Positions 8,531 to 17,028 of a DNA stretch of 64,000 nucleotides are shown here, piece after piece. The translations under genes and the position numbers were made by a program. Origin of the DNA: Falsiroseomonas sp050563535 (GTDB taxonomy: Bacteria; Pseudomonadota; Alphaproteobacteria; Acetobacterales; Acetobacteraceae); the NCBI RefSeq assembly GCF_050563535.1, contig NZ_JBNXUO010000017.1:1-64000 (forward strand). The letters are read 5' to 3'. A model generated the notes under the pieces. That model was not told the DNA's origin. It worked only from the letters and a program-made list of their open reading frames with translations, and did no database searches. The stretch's first letter is position 1; the number at the start of each line of letters is the position of its first letter.

Positions 8531-8923
8531 ATGACGACCCGACGACTGATGGCGGCCGGCCTCGCGGCCCTCGTCCTCGCCCCCGAGAGCCTGCGCGCCC
8601 ACGAGCCGCGGCGAGGGCCGAATGGCGGCCAGAAGGTCGACATCGGCAGCAACCATGCCGAGCTGGTGGCCCAGGGGAACACGCTCCGGCTGTTCCTGTT
8701 CGACGCCGCGGACCGGCCAATGGCCGTGAGCGGCGCGACGGCCCAGGCAGTGGTGCTGGCAGGCGGCAGGCAGGCGACCGTTCCCCTGACCCCGGTGGGG
8801 GAGAATCTCCTCCAGGGCACGGGCGACTTCACGGCCGCGCGTGGTATGCGCGCGGTGGTGACCCTGACCCTGCCGGGCCAGCGCCCGGCCCAGGCGCGCT
8901 TCACGCCACTGGACCAGGACTGA
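8531..8923 (+). CDS. Small periplasmic protein of the metal efflux operon
   Basis: 130 residues. GGAG at 8521-8524 favours the ATG at 8531 over 8516. A signal peptide ends at LRAHE, and the mature protein begins with EPRRGPNGGQ and a predicted all-beta region (VDIGSNHAELVAQGNTLRLF). It lies 19 bp after the pump gene and 20 bp before the response regulator, so it should be in the same transcript. Comparable small periplasmic proteins in Cus-type operons deliver metal to the adaptor. This one is not a recognisable CusF, so such a role is inference. It resembles the beta domain at the N-terminus of the upstream adaptor only in general character. Confidence 0.75.
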   Translation: MTTRRLMAAGLAALVLAPESLRAHEPRRGPNGGQKVDIGSNHAELVAQGNTLRLFLFDAADRPMAVSGATAQAVVLAGGRQATVPLTPVGENLLQGTGDFTAARGMRAVVTLTLPGQRPAQARFTPLDQD

Positions 8924-8943
8924 ACGGAGATCGACCACACGCA

Positions 8944-9690
8944 ATGTCACCGGAGACGCTTCCGCCGGAGGCTCATATCCTCGTCGTCGAGGACGACGGG
9001 GAGATGCGGAACCTGATCGCCAAATTCCTCCGCCAGAACGGCTTCCGCGTGACCGGTGCGCGCGACGGCCGCGAGATGTGGGAGACGCTCGGGGCGGCGC
9101 CGGTCGACCTGGTGCTGCTCGACGTCATGCTGCCGGGGCAGTCCGGCCTCGACCTCTGCCGCGCCCTCCGTTCGCGCAGCGCGGTGCCGATCATCATGGT
9201 CACCGCGCGCGGCGAGGAGACGGACCGTGTCCTCGGCCTCGAGCTCGGCGCCGACGACTACATCCCGAAGCCCTTTGGCCGGGCGGAACTGCTCGCCCGG
9301 GTCCGCGCGCTTCTCCGCCGCGCGCGCACACCCGGCGGGCCGGAGCCGGTGGCGGGCGCCCCGGGCGACCGCATCCTGTTCGCCGACTGGTCGCTCGACA
9401 CGAGGCGACGGGAGCTTATCTCACCCGAGGGCGTGGCGGTGGACCTCTCGGGCGGCGAGTACGACCTGCTGCTGGCCTTCTGCGAGCACCCACAGCGCGT
9501 GCTGAGCCGCGACCAGCTTCTCGACCTTGCGCGGAACCGCATGGCCTTCAACGGCACCGAGCGCTCGGTAGACGTGATGGTCAGCCGGCTCCGGCGGAAG
9601 CTCGAGCCGACGGACGACAGCCCGGCCATCATCAAGACCGTCCGGGGCGCGGGCTACATGCTCATCCCTGCCGTCAAGCGGAGCACATGA
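8944..9690 (+). CDS. OmpR-family response regulator
   Basis: 248 residues. A receiver domain (about 11-125) has the acidic pair VVEDD, the phosphoacceptor D60 in LLLDVMLPG, T/S in IIMVTARG and K in DDYIPKPFG. A C-terminal winged-helix DNA-binding domain (about 145-240) ends with SVDVMVSRLRRKLEP and IKTVRGAGYML. Its stop overlaps the start of the sensor kinase (ATGA), so the two are translationally coupled. By position it is a CusR/CopR-like metal-responsive regulator. The GACA-N5-TGTC palindromes in this window are plausible targets because CusR-type boxes are related, but the pairing is inferred. Confidence 0.92.
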   Translation: MSPETLPPEAHILVVEDDGEMRNLIAKFLRQNGFRVTGARDGREMWETLGAAPVDLVLLDVMLPGQSGLDLCRALRSRSAVPIIMVTARGEETDRVLGLELGADDYIPKPFGRAELLARVRALLRRARTPGGPEPVAGAPGDRILFADWSLDTRRRELISPEGVAVDLSGGEYDLLLAFCEHPQRVLSRDQLLDLARNRMAFNGTERSVDVMVSRLRRKLEPTDDSPAIIKTVRGAGYMLIPAVKRST

Positions 9691-11048
9691 GGATCCTGCG
9701 CCACCTCGTCCCGGATACGCTCGGCGGCAGGGTCGTGCTGGTGCTGCTCGTCGGGCTGATGGCGTTCCACCTCGGCAGCCTCTGGCTGCACCAGGTCGGG
9801 ACGGAGGCGGTCCTCGGAACCACGCGCGAGGCGCAGCTCGCCGAGCGGCTGGCAGCGGCCAAGCGGGCGGTGGCCGAGCTTCCCTCCGCGGAGCGCGACC
9901 GGACGGCACATGCCCTGTCCTCGGCGAGCCTCGACATGCACTGGACGCCGGCGCCGACGGTGCGCCTGCTGGATGAGTCGAGCGCCCGGATCGAGGCGCT
10001 GCGCGCCCGGCTGGGCGAGCTGGTTCCGGAACTCGACGTGTCCGGCCTGCGCCTGGGCTATGCCGAAGACGCGCCCCATGCGACGCCCCATCTGCTGCTC
10101 GGCGCGTTGCCGCTGCCGGACGGCACCTGGCTGAACTTCTCCGCGGCTCTCTTCCGCCCGACCGCGCCGGAACACGCGACCTTCGCGTCGACGACGGCGA
10201 TGGCACTCGGCATCCTGCTGCTCGGCCTCCTGGTCGTCCGGCTCATCGCCCGGCCGCTGCGTGAGCTGTCCGACGCGGCCGACCGGGTCGGCGAGCGAGG
10301 ACCGGCGGTGCCGATCCCGGAGGACGGGCCGCGCGAGGTGAGGCACGCCGCGCAGGCCTTCAACCGCATGCAGGCGCGCATCGACCGGCTGATCGCCGAC
10401 AGGACGCAGGCCCTCGCAGCGGTCAGCCATGACCTGCGCACGCCGATTGCCCGGCTCCGGTTGCGCGCTGGGTTCCTGGATGACCTGGAGGCGGCGCGCG
10501 CGATCGACACGGATCTCGACGAGATGGAGGCGATGATCGCGGCCACGCTCGCCTATCTCCGCGGCGACAGCGAGACGGAGGAGCGCCGCGCCGCTGATCT
10601 CGTGGCGATGATCGAGACGCTCTGCGACGCCGCCGCGGATGCGGGCGCGCCGGTTACCTACGCCGGCCCCGCCCAGGCGCGGCTCCTCTGCCGGCCGGTG
10701 ACGCTCAAGCGGGCTTTCGCCAACCTCATCGACAACGCCGTGAAATACGGCGGCGGCGCCCGTGTGGAGCTCCAGGATGCGGGCGACAGGCTGGTGCTGA
10801 TGGTGTCGGATGAAGGTCCCGGCATTCCTGATGCCGAGCTGGAGGCGGTTTTCGAGCCCTTCCGACGCCTTGAGGCGTCGCGCAACCGCGGCACGGGCGG
10901 CAGCGGTCTCGGTCTGACCATCGCGCGGCAGGCGGTGGAGGGGCACGGCGGGACCCTGCGCCTCTCCAACCGGCAAGGAGGCGGGCTGGTGGCGCGGGTG
11001 GAACTTCCCAAATCGCCGGCAGCCGCAGTGAAGGAAACAGTGTCGTGA
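9687..11048 (+). CDS. Sensor histidine kinase, partner of the adjacent regulator
   Basis: 453 residues starting at an ATG that overlaps the regulator stop. Two membrane helices (about 13-32 and 168-187) flank a periplasmic sensor of about 135 residues. A HAMP linker follows, then the H-box AAVSHDLRTP with H248, N-box FANLIDNAVKYGG, G1 DEGPGIPD and G2 GSGLGLTIARQ. The periplasmic domain would detect metal, as in CusS, but it shows no obvious Met or Cys cluster; a few histidines are present near HATPHLL. It forms one operon with the efflux genes and the DUF411 gene that follows. Confidence 0.92.
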   Translation: MRILRHLVPDTLGGRVVLVLLVGLMAFHLGSLWLHQVGTEAVLGTTREAQLAERLAAAKRAVAELPSAERDRTAHALSSASLDMHWTPAPTVRLLDESSARIEALRARLGELVPELDVSGLRLGYAEDAPHATPHLLLGALPLPDGTWLNFSAALFRPTAPEHATFASTTAMALGILLLGLLVVRLIARPLRELSDAADRVGERGPAVPIPEDGPREVRHAAQAFNRMQARIDRLIADRTQALAAVSHDLRTPIARLRLRAGFLDDLEAARAIDTDLDEMEAMIAATLAYLRGDSETEERRAADLVAMIETLCDAAADAGAPVTYAGPAQARLLCRPVTLKRAFANLIDNAVKYGGGARVELQDAGDRLVLMVSDEGPGIPDAELEAVFEPFRRLEASRNRGTGGSGLGLTIARQAVEGHGGTLRLSNRQGGGLVARVELPKSPAAAVKETVS

Positions 11049-11518
11049 TGGTGCCCAGACGTAGTGCCCTGCTCGCCGCCCTCGGCCTCCTGGCGGCACC
11101 GCCGACGCTTGCGGAAACCCCGCTCCCGCGCCTCCAGGTCTGGCGAGATGCGGGGTGCGGCTGCTGCGGTGCCTGGGTGGACCACATGCGCGCGGCGGGC
11201 TTCCCGGTGGAAGACAACATCGTGCGGTCCGTCGCATCCGCGCGCCGGATGCTTGGGACGCCGGCGGATCTCCTCTCCTGCCATGCCGGCCTGGTGGGCG
11301 GCTACGTGCTGGAGGGGCATGTCCCGGCGCTTGCCGTGAAACGCCTGCTCACGGCGCGGTCCACGACCATCCGCGGCCTCGCCGTGCCCGCCATGCCGAC
11401 GGGATCGCCCGGCATGGAGGTGCCGGGCGCGGAGCCCGACACCTACGACGTGATCGCCTTCGACGCCGGCGGCGGCCGGATGAGCTTCATGCGCTTCCGG
11501 GGCGGCGACCCGGTCTAG
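11048..11518 (+). CDS. DUF411 protein, copy 1 (putative copper-binding, exported)
   Basis: 156 residues with a signal peptide ending TLAET. The family signature is present: CGCC at 37-40, CHAGLV, GHVPA, and VPAMPTGSPGMEVPG. DUF411 proteins occur beside copper and silver resistance genes and are thought to bind metal in the periplasm. The start overlaps the kinase stop (TGATG), and a GTG at 11045 is an alternative. The gene overlaps the convergent beta-propeller gene by 4 bp at the 3' end. A second, divergent DUF411 gene lies at 35767. Confidence 0.85.
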   Translation: MVPRRSALLAALGLLAAPPTLAETPLPRLQVWRDAGCGCCGAWVDHMRAAGFPVEDNIVRSVASARRMLGTPADLLSCHAGLVGGYVLEGHVPALAVKRLLTARSTTIRGLAVPAMPTGSPGMEVPGAEPDTYDVIAFDAGGGRMSFMRFRGGDPV

Positions 11519-12555
11519 CCGGGCCCCGTTCCCACCCAGGTCACCCCGTTCGGCGTACGGCCGGTGCGGAAGCGGCGCGTGACGCGGCCGGCTGCCACGT
11601 CGATCTCGGCCAGCGTGTCGTCATGCAGGTTCGTCACGAACGCACGGCTGCCATCGTCGCAGATGGCGATGCCATGCGCGCCGCGCCCGGTCTCGACCGT
11701 CGCCGCGACGCGGCCGGCCGCGACGTCCACCACCGAGACGTTGGTTCCCGGGGCGGCGCGCGTGCCCTCGTTGGCCACGTAGAGCAGCCGCCCATCCGGC
11801 GTCGCGAAGACCTGGACGGGGCCGCGGCCTACGGGGATGCGGCGCAGCACCCTGCGGCTCGCGACCTCGATCTCGGCCACGGCGTCTGCGCCGCGAAGCG
11901 ACACATAGGCCCGCGACCCGTCCGGCAGGAAACCCACCTGCACGGGCGAGGGGCCGGCCTGCACCCGCGCTACCTCCTCGCCGCGCGCGACGTCCACGAC
12001 AGAGATCGTTCCATCGCGGACATTGGCGACCCAGGCTTCGCGCCCGTCCGGGGAGAGGCGGAGGCCGTGCGGATAGTCGCCGACCCGGACCGTCGCGGCG
12101 ACCGCGCGCCGTTCGAGATCCACCACCAGCAGCGCGTCAGCCTCCGAATCCGTCACGAAGGCCCGGGCGCCGTCCGCGTCAGCCACGACATGCGCGGGGT
12201 GGCGGCCAACTGGAAACTCCGCCACGAGGCGTGGCGCGGCGCCCGGCACGGGCTCGAGCACCGCCATGCGGGCCGATGCGGGGCCATGCCCTGGACCATG
12301 CGCGGTCTGGGCGTTCCCCACTGCCAGCAGCCACCGGCCACCGCCGACCGCCTGAACATTGTGCGGCGCGATCCCGATCCGGACGGTCGTAACCCGGCCA
12401 CTGGCAAGGTTGATGGCGCTGATCGTGCCGCTTCCCTCGTCGGCGGTGAACGCCGTGCCGCCGCACGCGGCCGCGGCCCGCGCCGCCGGCAGGCCCGCGG
12501 CGAAGCCGACGCCGGCGAGCAGCATCAAGCCCTGCCGGCGCGAGATGATCGACAT
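11515..12555 (-). CDS. Exported YncE-like beta-propeller protein
   Basis: 346 residues. The start at 12555 follows GAGGAGGG; a twin-arginine-like ISRRQGLMLLAGVGFAAGL signal peptide is at the N-terminus. The rest is a chain of about seven blades with the YVTN-type pattern (ISVVDVARGEEVARVQAG, LYVANEG, AFVTNLHDD), typical of cytochrome-D1/YncE-like propellers. These often accompany copper resistance loci, but no reaction is established. The promoter region holds a perfect TGCGACA-N5-TGTCGCA palindrome at 12620. Convergent with the DUF411 gene. Confidence 0.85.
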   Translation of the reverse strand: MSIISRRQGLMLLAGVGFAAGLPAARAAAACGGTAFTADEGSGTISAINLASGRVTTVRIGIAPHNVQAVGGGRWLLAVGNAQTAHGPGHGPASARMAVLEPVPGAAPRLVAEFPVGRHPAHVVADADGARAFVTDSEADALLVVDLERRAVAATVRVGDYPHGLRLSPDGREAWVANVRDGTISVVDVARGEEVARVQAGPSPVQVGFLPDGSRAYVSLRGADAVAEIEVASRRVLRRIPVGRGPVQVFATPDGRLLYVANEGTRAAPGTNVSVVDVAAGRVAATVETGRGAHGIAICDDGSRAFVTNLHDDTLAEIDVAAGRVTRRFRTGRTPNGVTWVGTGPG

Positions 12556-12619
12556 GGAACCCTCCTCATATCCGTGAAGGTGAGGCTTGCATGCCGGCAT
12601 GACGGCAACGCGAACCGAC

Positions 12620-12638
12620 TGCGACAAAGCATGTCGCA
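12620..12638. promoter_or_regulatory. Palindromic box 1, TGCGACA-AAGCA-TGTCGCA
   Basis: Perfect 7-bp arms with a 5-bp spacer, 65 bp upstream of the beta-propeller gene (minus strand) and just past the stop of the HMA chaperone. The same palindrome, with another spacer, is at 12936 and a shorter version at 17521. Spacing and half-site (GACA...TGTC) resemble CusR/CopR-type boxes. Confidence 0.6.
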
Positions 12639-12654
12639 ATCGGCCATCTTCGGG

Positions 12655-12861
12655 TCAGGTCGCCACCCGCTCTGCCTTCCAACCCGCCGCCGCCAGCACC
12701 TGCGCCAGCCGTTGTGCTTCCGCGTCTGCCGCGTCGACCTCCACGATCCGGCGTTCGAGGTCGAAGCGCAGCGGCGCCTCGGCGGCCGCCTCGCGCAGGG
12801 TGGCGGTCACGCCCTTCGCGCAGCCGCCGCAGGTCATGTTGGAGATGTGGAACCGGACCAT
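12655..12861 (-). CDS. Small HMA-domain copper chaperone (CopZ-like)
   Basis: 68 residues, the size of a free-standing CopZ/Atx1 chaperone. The metal-binding loop is NMTCGGCAKGV (CxxC) near the N-terminus, and the remaining sequence fits the beta-alpha-beta-beta-alpha-beta fold. AGAGGAGGACAGG precedes the ATG at 12861. It would carry Cu(I) in the cytoplasm to CopA, whose own N-terminal HMA domains are encoded at 13588. Its promoter region includes the palindrome at 12936, which it shares with the divergent Cys-rich protein. Confidence 0.92.
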   Translation of the reverse strand: MVRFHISNMTCGGCAKGVTATLREAAAEAPLRFDLERRIVEVDAADAEAQRLAQVLAAAGWKAERVAT

Positions 12862-12935
12862 CCTGTCCTCCTCTGGCCTCTGTTCATGTCGGAAGGTGGG
12901 GTTTGCCCCCGTGGCAAGGTCAAGGGCCGGGCGGG

Positions 12936-12954
12936 TGCGACATGTTTTGTCGCA
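12936..12954. promoter_or_regulatory. Palindromic box 2, TGCGACA-TGTTT-TGTCGCA
   Basis: Perfect 7-bp arms and 5-bp spacer, between the divergent HMA chaperone (start 12861, minus) and Csp-like gene (start 13070, plus). The 13-bp core GACATGTTTTGTC is identical to that of the box at 17521. Placed to control both genes. Confidence 0.65.
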
Positions 12955-13069
12955 TTGTTGCGGCAAAACCGATGGAAGCGGGCCGAGTTGGCTCCACGGC
13001 AGCCAGCCGCGGGGCGGAGCGCGTCCGCGCGCCCGGGGGCGGCTGCTTCCCCGCAACAAGGAGGCCACC

Positions 13070-13477
13070 ATGCACGCGCAACAGATGATCAGCACGCATC
13101 CCCACGTGAAGGGCAACACCAACGACGCCCTCATCCGCTGCATCGAGGAGTGCTTCGACTGCGCCCAGACCTGCACCTCCTGTGCCGATGCATGCCTCGG
13201 CGAGAGCACCGTGGCGCAGCTCAAGCAGTGCATCCGCCTGAACCTCGACTGCGCCGACGTTTGCGCGGCCGCCGGTGCGGTCGCCTCGCGCCGGACCGGC
13301 TCGAACGAGGAGGTGATCCGCCAGATGCTGATGGCCTGCGAGACTGCCTGCCGGATGTGCGGCGAGGAATGCGAGCGCCACGCCGGCCACCACGAGCACT
13401 GCCGCATCTGCGCGGAGGCCTGCCGCCGCTGCGAGAAGGCCTGCGCCGAGGCGATGCGGAGCATGGCCCGGCACTGA
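13070..13477 (+). CDS. Four-helix-bundle Cys-rich copper-binding protein (Csp/DUF326-like)
   Basis: 135 residues with 18 cysteines in CxxxC and CxxC spacings (CIEECFDC, CTSCADAC, CETACRMCGEEC, CRICAEACRRC), the pattern of Csp copper-storage four-helix bundles (DUF326). A His-rich turn, HAGHHEHC, lies near residue 110. No signal peptide is evident, which suggests a cytosolic Csp3-like protein that stores many Cu(I) ions. GGAGG precedes the ATG. It is monocistronic: a palindromic box upstream and a hairpin at 13497 downstream. Confidence 0.9.
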   Translation: MHAQQMISTHPHVKGNTNDALIRCIEECFDCAQTCTSCADACLGESTVAQLKQCIRLNLDCADVCAAAGAVASRRTGSNEEVIRQMLMACETACRMCGEECERHAGHHEHCRICAEACRRCEKACAEAMRSMARH

Positions 13478-13496
13478 CCCGCCGGCCGCATGGCTG

Positions 13497-13520
13497 CCCC
13501 GGGATCCTGCGGTCCCGGGG
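13497..13520. terminator. Hairpin CCCCGGGA/TCCCGGGG after the Csp-like gene
   Basis: Perfect 8-bp GC-rich stem with an 8-nt loop, between the Csp-like gene and the copA promoter. There is no T run, so termination is likely but not certain. Confidence 0.5.
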
Positions 13521-13523
13521 CGC

Positions 13524-13554
13524 TTGACCTTCCCACATTGGGAAACCCCATCTG
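13524..13554 (+). promoter_or_regulatory. CueR-type copA promoter
   Basis: -35 TTGACC (13524-13529), a 19-bp spacer containing the dyad TTCCC-ACATT-GGGAA (13530-13544), and a -10-like CATCTG (13549-13554). The overlong spacer with a central dyad is the mark of MerR-family promoters, and the sequence matches CueR/HmrR copper operators. The start of copA is 33 bp further on. No CueR gene is seen in the window, so the regulator would be elsewhere. Confidence 0.8.
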
Positions 13555-13587
13555 TGCGGCCAAGCACACCTTCGAAGGAGGGCAGGC

Positions 13588-16107
13588 ATGGCCCCGGACA
13601 CCCATCTCCAGCACCGCACGGCGGGGTCCAGCACCACAACGGACGCGGTCACCCTTCCTGTAGAGGGCATGACTTGCGCCTCCTGCGTCGGGCGCGTCGA
13701 ACGAGCGCTCAAGGCGCTGCCGAACGTCGAGAAGGCGTCCGTGAACCTAGCCACGGGCCGGGCCGAGATCCGCTTCGCCGGCACCCCGGACATACCCGCC
13801 GCGATCGCCGCCGTGGAACGCGCCGGCTACGAGGTGCCGGAGGAGACGACGGAGCTCTCCGTCGAGGGCATGACCTGCGCCTCCTGCGTCGGGCGCGTGG
13901 AGCGGGCGCTCCGCGGCGTGCCGGGGGTGCTGGAGGCCTCGGTGAACCTCGCGACGGAGCGCGCCGCGGTGCGCCATCTCGGCACGGTGCCGGAAGGCGC
14001 CCTGGAAGCTGCGATCCGCAGGGCGGGCTACGAGGCCCGCCGCACCGCGCTGGAGGCCGCCGGCGCGCGGGAGGACCGGGAGCGCGCGGCGCGGGAGCGG
14101 GAGCTCTCCTCGCTGCGGCGCGCCACCCTGGTGGCGGCGATGCTGACCCTGCCGCTTTTCGTGCTGGAGATGGGCGGGCACCTGATCCCCGCCCTGCATC
14201 ACTGGATCGCGGGCAGCATCGGCACCCAGACCTCCTGGGTGGTCCAGTTCGCCCTGGCCACGCCGGTGATGTTCGGCCCCGGCCTGCGCTTCCACCGCAA
14301 GGGCTGGCCGAACCTGCTGCGCGGCGCGCCGGACATGAACTCGCTGGTCGCGATCGGCACCGGCGCCGCCTGGGCCTACTCCGTCGTCGCCACCTTTGCT
14401 CCGGGCCTGCTGCCGGCGCAGGCGCTGGCCGTCTACTACGAGGCCGCGGCGGTGATCGTCACGCTGATCCTGCTCGGCCGGTTCCTCGAGGCGCGCAGCA
14501 AGGGCCGGACCTCCGAAGCGATCAAGCGGCTCATGGGGTTGCAGGCGCGCAGCGCGCGTGTCGAGCGCGGCGGCGAGGCAATGGAGGTGCCGGTCGGCGA
14601 GGTGCGCGCCGGCGACATCGTCCTGGTCCGTCCGGGCGAACGCGTTCCGGTGGATGGCGAGGTGCTCGACGGCGCCTCCTACGTGGACGAGAGCATGGTG
14701 ACCGGCGAGCCGGTTCCGGTGGCGAAGGAGGCCGGTGCCCGCGTTGTCGGCGGCACCGTCAACGGCAACGGGGCCTTCCGCTTCCGCGCCACCGCGGTCG
14801 GCGCCGACACCGTGCTGGCGCAGATCGTGCGCATGGTCGAGGCGGCGCAGGGCTCGAAGCTACCGATCCAGGCGCTGGTGGATCGGGTGACGATGTGGTT
14901 CGTCCCGGCGGTGATCGCGGTGGCGGCGCTCACCTTCCTCATCTGGCTGGTCTTCGGTCCAGACCCCGCGCTGACCTTCGCGCTGGTGAACGCGGTGGCG
15001 GTGCTGATCATCGCCTGTCCCTGCGCGATGGGGCTGGCCACGCCCACCTCGATCATGGTCGGCACCGGCCGCGCCGCCGAGATGGGCGTGCTGTTCCGCC
15101 GCGGCGAGGCACTGCAGTCGCTGCGCGAGGCATCGGTGGTGGCGGTGGACAAGACCGGCACGCTCACCAAGGGCCGGCCGGAGCTCACCGACCTCGTGAC
15201 CGCCCCGGGCTTCGCGGCCGACGAGGTGCTGGCCCTGGTCGCCGCGGTGGAGGCGCGGTCCGAGCACCCCCTCGCCGAGGCGATCGCAGCCGCCGCCCGG
15301 GCGCGCGGCTTGGCACTGGCCGAGCCGGAGGGCTTCGAGGCGGTGCCGGGCCATGGCGTCGCCGCGACGGTGGGCGGGCGGCGCGTGGCGGTCGGGGCGG
15401 ACCGCTACATGGCCCGCCTCGGCATCCCGGTCTCCCCCTTCGCGGAAGAGGCCGCACGGCTGGGGGACGAGGGCAAGACGCCGCTCTACGCGGCGGTGGA
15501 CGGGCGGCTTGCCGCCGCCATCGCGGTCGCCGACCCGATCCGGGAGACGACGCCGGCCGCGATCGAGGCGCTGCACCGGCTTGGCCTGAAGGTCGCGATG
15601 GTCACCGGCGACAACCGCCGGACCGCGGCCGCCATTGCTCGGCAGCTCGGCATTGACGAGGTCGAGGCGGAGGTGCTGCCGGAGGGCAAGGTCGCGGTCG
15701 TGGAGCGGCTGAAGGCCGGCGGAACCCGCAAGGTGGCCTTCGTCGGCGACGGCATCAACGACGCGCCGGCGCTGGCCGCGGCCGATGTGGGGCTGGCCAT
15801 CGGCACCGGCACGGACATCGCCATCGAGAGCGCAGACGTCGTGCTGATGGGCGGCGACCTGCGCGGCGTGCCGAACGCCATCGCGCTCAGCCAGGCGACG
15901 ATCCGCAACATCCGCCAGAACCTGTTCTGGGCCTTCGCCTACAACGCGGCGCTGATCCCGGTGGCGGCGGGAGTGCTGTACCCCGCCGCCGGCATCCTGC
16001 TGTCGCCCATCCTGGCGGCGGCGGCGATGGGGCTGTCCAGCGTCTTCGTGCTGACCAACGCCCTCAGGCTCCGGGGCTTCCGGCCGCCGATGGGAGGCGC
16101 GGCCTGA
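13588..16107 (+). CDS. copA: Cu(I)-exporting P1B-1 ATPase CopA
   Basis: 839 residues. Two N-terminal HMA domains each carry GMTCASCVGRVE (C30/C33 and C97/C100). Eight membrane helices follow, with the transport motif CPC at 477-479 (IACPCAMGL), the phosphorylated D521 in DKTGT, the HP motif SEHPLAEAI and GDGINDAP near the C-terminus. This is the P1B-1 pattern for Cu(I)/Ag(I) export from cytoplasm to periplasm at the cost of ATP. The ATG follows GGAGGGC. A CueR-type promoter lies directly upstream. Convergent with copD, 15 bp apart. Confidence 0.97.
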   Translation: MAPDTHLQHRTAGSSTTTDAVTLPVEGMTCASCVGRVERALKALPNVEKASVNLATGRAEIRFAGTPDIPAAIAAVERAGYEVPEETTELSVEGMTCASCVGRVERALRGVPGVLEASVNLATERAAVRHLGTVPEGALEAAIRRAGYEARRTALEAAGAREDRERAARERELSSLRRATLVAAMLTLPLFVLEMGGHLIPALHHWIAGSIGTQTSWVVQFALATPVMFGPGLRFHRKGWPNLLRGAPDMNSLVAIGTGAAWAYSVVATFAPGLLPAQALAVYYEAAAVIVTLILLGRFLEARSKGRTSEAIKRLMGLQARSARVERGGEAMEVPVGEVRAGDIVLVRPGERVPVDGEVLDGASYVDESMVTGEPVPVAKEAGARVVGGTVNGNGAFRFRATAVGADTVLAQIVRMVEAAQGSKLPIQALVDRVTMWFVPAVIAVAALTFLIWLVFGPDPALTFALVNAVAVLIIACPCAMGLATPTSIMVGTGRAAEMGVLFRRGEALQSLREASVVAVDKTGTLTKGRPELTDLVTAPGFAADEVLALVAAVEARSEHPLAEAIAAAARARGLALAEPEGFEAVPGHGVAATVGGRRVAVGADRYMARLGIPVSPFAEEAARLGDEGKTPLYAAVDGRLAAAIAVADPIRETTPAAIEALHRLGLKVAMVTGDNRRTAAAIARQLGIDEVEAEVLPEGKVAVVERLKAGGTRKVAFVGDGINDAPALAAADVGLAIGTGTDIAIESADVVLMGGDLRGVPNAIALSQATIRNIRQNLFWAFAYNAALIPVAAGVLYPAAGILLSPILAAAAMGLSSVFVLTNALRLRGFRPPMGGAA

Positions 16108-16122
16108 AGCCGTGCCTCCCGC

Positions 16123-17028
16123 TCACGGCCGCACCCGGTGGCCGTAGTCGATCGGGTGCACCGAGACCATCTCGGCGGCAGCGTAGAAGACGAGCAGCGC
16201 GACGGCCGCCTCGGCCCAGACCGAGCGGCCGAGACGCTCGCCGGCTCCCCTCTCCCCGGCTGAGAGCGCCGGGGACAGGCGCAGGCGGTGCCATGCCGCG
16301 AAGCCGAGCATCAGCAGGACCAGCAGCACCTTCGCCACCAGCGCCCAGCCGTACCAGCTCGCCGCGAGCAGATCCCAGCGGCCGACAAGGAACCAGGCCG
16401 CGACCAGCCCCGCCGCCAGCACCGCGCCCACCGTGCCGATCGCAACGCGCGACCAGGCGGCGACGAGGTCCGCCGCCGCGGGCCCGCCGCGTCGTGCGGC
16501 CCAGGCGAGGGGCGGCAGGCTGCCGACCCAGAAGGCCACGGCGAGCAGGTGCAGGGTCACGAGGGCCGAGAGCTCCTGCCTCGGGCGGTAGAGCGTCGAA
16601 TGCCCCATCGCGGCATAGCTGGCCGCGACCATGAGCGCCCCCATGGCGGCCAGCGCCGGCGCCACGCGCCAGGATGTCGCCAGCATCGCCACCAGACCCA
16701 GCCCGATCACCCGGATGTAGAAGGCATCGCCGATGCGCGAGGCCATCTTGGCGTCCCAGGTCTCACCGTCGAGGATCGACTCCCCCGCCGTCAGGACGCC
16801 CGAACGCACGAACAGCGCCGCGATCGAGAGCGCGATGCCGAGCATCGCCGCGCCGAGCGTCCAGCGCCGCAGACGGACGGAGAGCACGGGGTCGAGACGG
16901 TGCGCGAAGCCGATCGCGAAGAGCGCAAGGCCAGCGGCCCCGAGCGTCGCAGCGTAGTAGCCGGCGCGCAGGACCACAGTCGCCGCGTCCCAGGCGCTGG
17001 CACCGGGCTGGAGGTATTCGAGGGTCAT
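16123..17028 (-). CDS. copD: CopD-family copper resistance membrane protein
   Basis: 301 residues from the ATG at 17028, which overlaps the stop of copC (ATGA). About eight hydrophobic helices are visible, with HL and H residues at helix ends (GHSTLYRP, LHLLAVAFWVGSLPPL), as in CopD/PcoD. CopC and CopD are thought to act together in moving copper across or at the inner membrane. The C-terminus ends VSVHPIDYGHRVRP. Transcribed leftward with copC, towards copA. Confidence 0.9.
   Translation of the reverse strand: MTLEYLQPGASAWDAATVVLRAGYYAATLGAAGLALFAIGFAHRLDPVLSVRLRRWTLGAAMLGIALSIAALFVRSGVLTAGESILDGETWDAKMASRIGDAFYIRVIGLGLVAMLATSWRVAPALAAMGALMVAASYAAMGHSTLYRPRQELSALVTLHLLAVAFWVGSLPPLAWAARRGGPAAADLVAAWSRVAIGTVGAVLAAGLVAAWFLVGRWDLLAASWYGWALVAKVLLVLLMLGFAAWHRLRLSPALSAGERGAGERLGRSVWAEAAVALLVFYAAAEMVSVHPIDYGHRVRP

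Noticed and set aside
5323..8940. A 1205-codon open frame on the minus strand opposite the RND pump
   Set aside because: It mirrors the codon structure of a strong, full-length pump gene; its composition (Asp/His/Arg/Gly-rich, no domain) is typical of antisense frames in GC-rich DNA.
13524..15656. A 710-codon frame overlapping copA in another phase
   Set aside because: Gly/Arg/Ala-only composition and start inside the copA promoter; copA is unambiguous.
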